NCBI GenBank assembly: GCA_018883345.1
Contig: VEQG01000014.1
Span: forward strand, 1 to 37,318
Direction: 5' to 3'
Length of the DNA: 37,318 nucleotides
Origin: Candidatus Nanopelagicaceae bacterium
Lineage (GTDB): Bacteria > Actinomycetota > Actinomycetes > Nanopelagicales > Nanopelagicaceae
Part shown: positions 37,193-37,318 of the stretch, piece after piece
Layout: each line of letters starts with the position of its first letter
Numbering within the stretch: position 1 is the first letter of the stretch
Translations under genes and position numbers: made by a program
The notes under the pieces: model-generated
The model's input: the letters and a program-made list of their open reading frames with translations, nothing else
Told to the model about the DNA's origin: nothing
The model's database searches: none

Positions 37193-37318
37193 ATGGCACC
37201 AAAGAAAAAAGTATCTGCAATGATCAAGTTGCAGATCGAAGCAGGCGCTGCAACACCAGCTCCTCCAGTAGGTCCAGCTCTCGGTCAGCATGGTGTGAAC
37301 ATCATGGACTTCGTAAAG
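37193..37318 (+). CDS. rplK: 50S ribosomal protein L11 (3' end outside window)
   Basis: The 42 codons present start [18 protein letters not shown] and continue with the invariant [19 protein letters not shown] of the L11 N-terminal domain, the site bound by thiostrepton with its rRNA target. The ATG has AAAGGAAG (37177-37184) upstream. The window ends inside the gene, so the C-terminal rRNA-binding domain is not seen. It follows nusG by 86 bases, as in other actinobacterial secE-nusG-rplK-rplA clusters. Confidence 0.96.
   Translation, partial: MAPKKKVSAMIKLQIEAGAATPAPPVGPALGQHGVNIMDFVK

Overview
The window looks like a chromosomal housekeeping segment of a low-GC, streamlined actinobacterium. 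Several actinobacterial signature genes or pairings are present: a DUF501 gene between an FtsB/DivIC-like gene and ppx; DUF4307 and DUF3817 proteins; a DUF6542 protein between ispH and rmuC; a CTC-type L25; and the order tRNA-Thr, tRNA-Met, rpmG, two MaoC-type dehydratases, murB, aminotransferase, tRNA-Trp, secE, nusG, rplK. The DNA is visibly AT-rich for this phylum (not counted), gene gaps are very short, and some genes appear to start leaderless. This best fits the freshwater acI group (Nanopelagicales, Planktophila/Nanopelagicus-like), but that placement is an inference.

Layout. 1-3863 (+): tRNA-Gln, glmU, prs, rplY/ctc, pth (cell-wall precursor, PRPP, translation). 3874-6594 (-): ppc. 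6595-6731: divergent spacer with stacked inverted repeats. 6732-14614 (+): mfd, a SurA-N-like lipoprotein, mazG, eno, ftsB-like, DUF501, ppx. 14673-16073 (+): a stand-alone xylulokinase with a promoter-like sequence suggesting leaderless transcription. 16133-17119: tRNA with UAA anticodon, intrinsic terminator, Bax inhibitor-1 family gene and a strong bidirectional terminator. 17130-19644 (-): DHA2-type MFS transporter, greA, DUF4307. 19663-22994 (+): a 46-residue membrane protein, SURF1-like, DUF3817, isoprenyl diphosphate synthase, PIN-PhoH. 23250-23876 (+): a secreted lytic transglycosylase-like protein behind a structured 255-base leader. 23904-26874 (-): operon xseA-xseB-fumarase. 26903-27859 (+): ispH. 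27861-29383 (-): rmuC and DUF6542. 29435-32399 (+): ychF and typA. 32463-34702 (+): tRNA-Thr, tRNA-Met, rpmG, hadA-like, hadB-like, murB. 34699-35919 (-): aspartate-type aminotransferase. 36060-37318 (+): tRNA-Trp, secE, nusG, rplK (cut by the window end).

Functionally the genes cover peptidoglycan precursor supply (glmU, murB, uppS), central carbon (ppc, eno, fumarase, xylB), nucleotide supply and cleaning (prs, mazG), transcription and repair (mfd, greA, nusG, xseAB, rmuC), translation (rplY, pth, typA, ychF, rpmG, rplK, tRNAs), secretion (secE), the MEP pathway (ispH) and respiratory assembly (SURF1). No mobile element, phage, CRISPR array or defence island is visible, and I found no convincing undescribed system. 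The most interesting signals are regulatory: stacked or mutually exclusive hairpins in four places, a class-I-shaped UAA tRNA, -10-like boxes directly in front of start codons, and convergent genes with almost no room for terminators. Two genes too short for routine ORF listing, xseB and the 46-residue membrane protein, are real or likely real.
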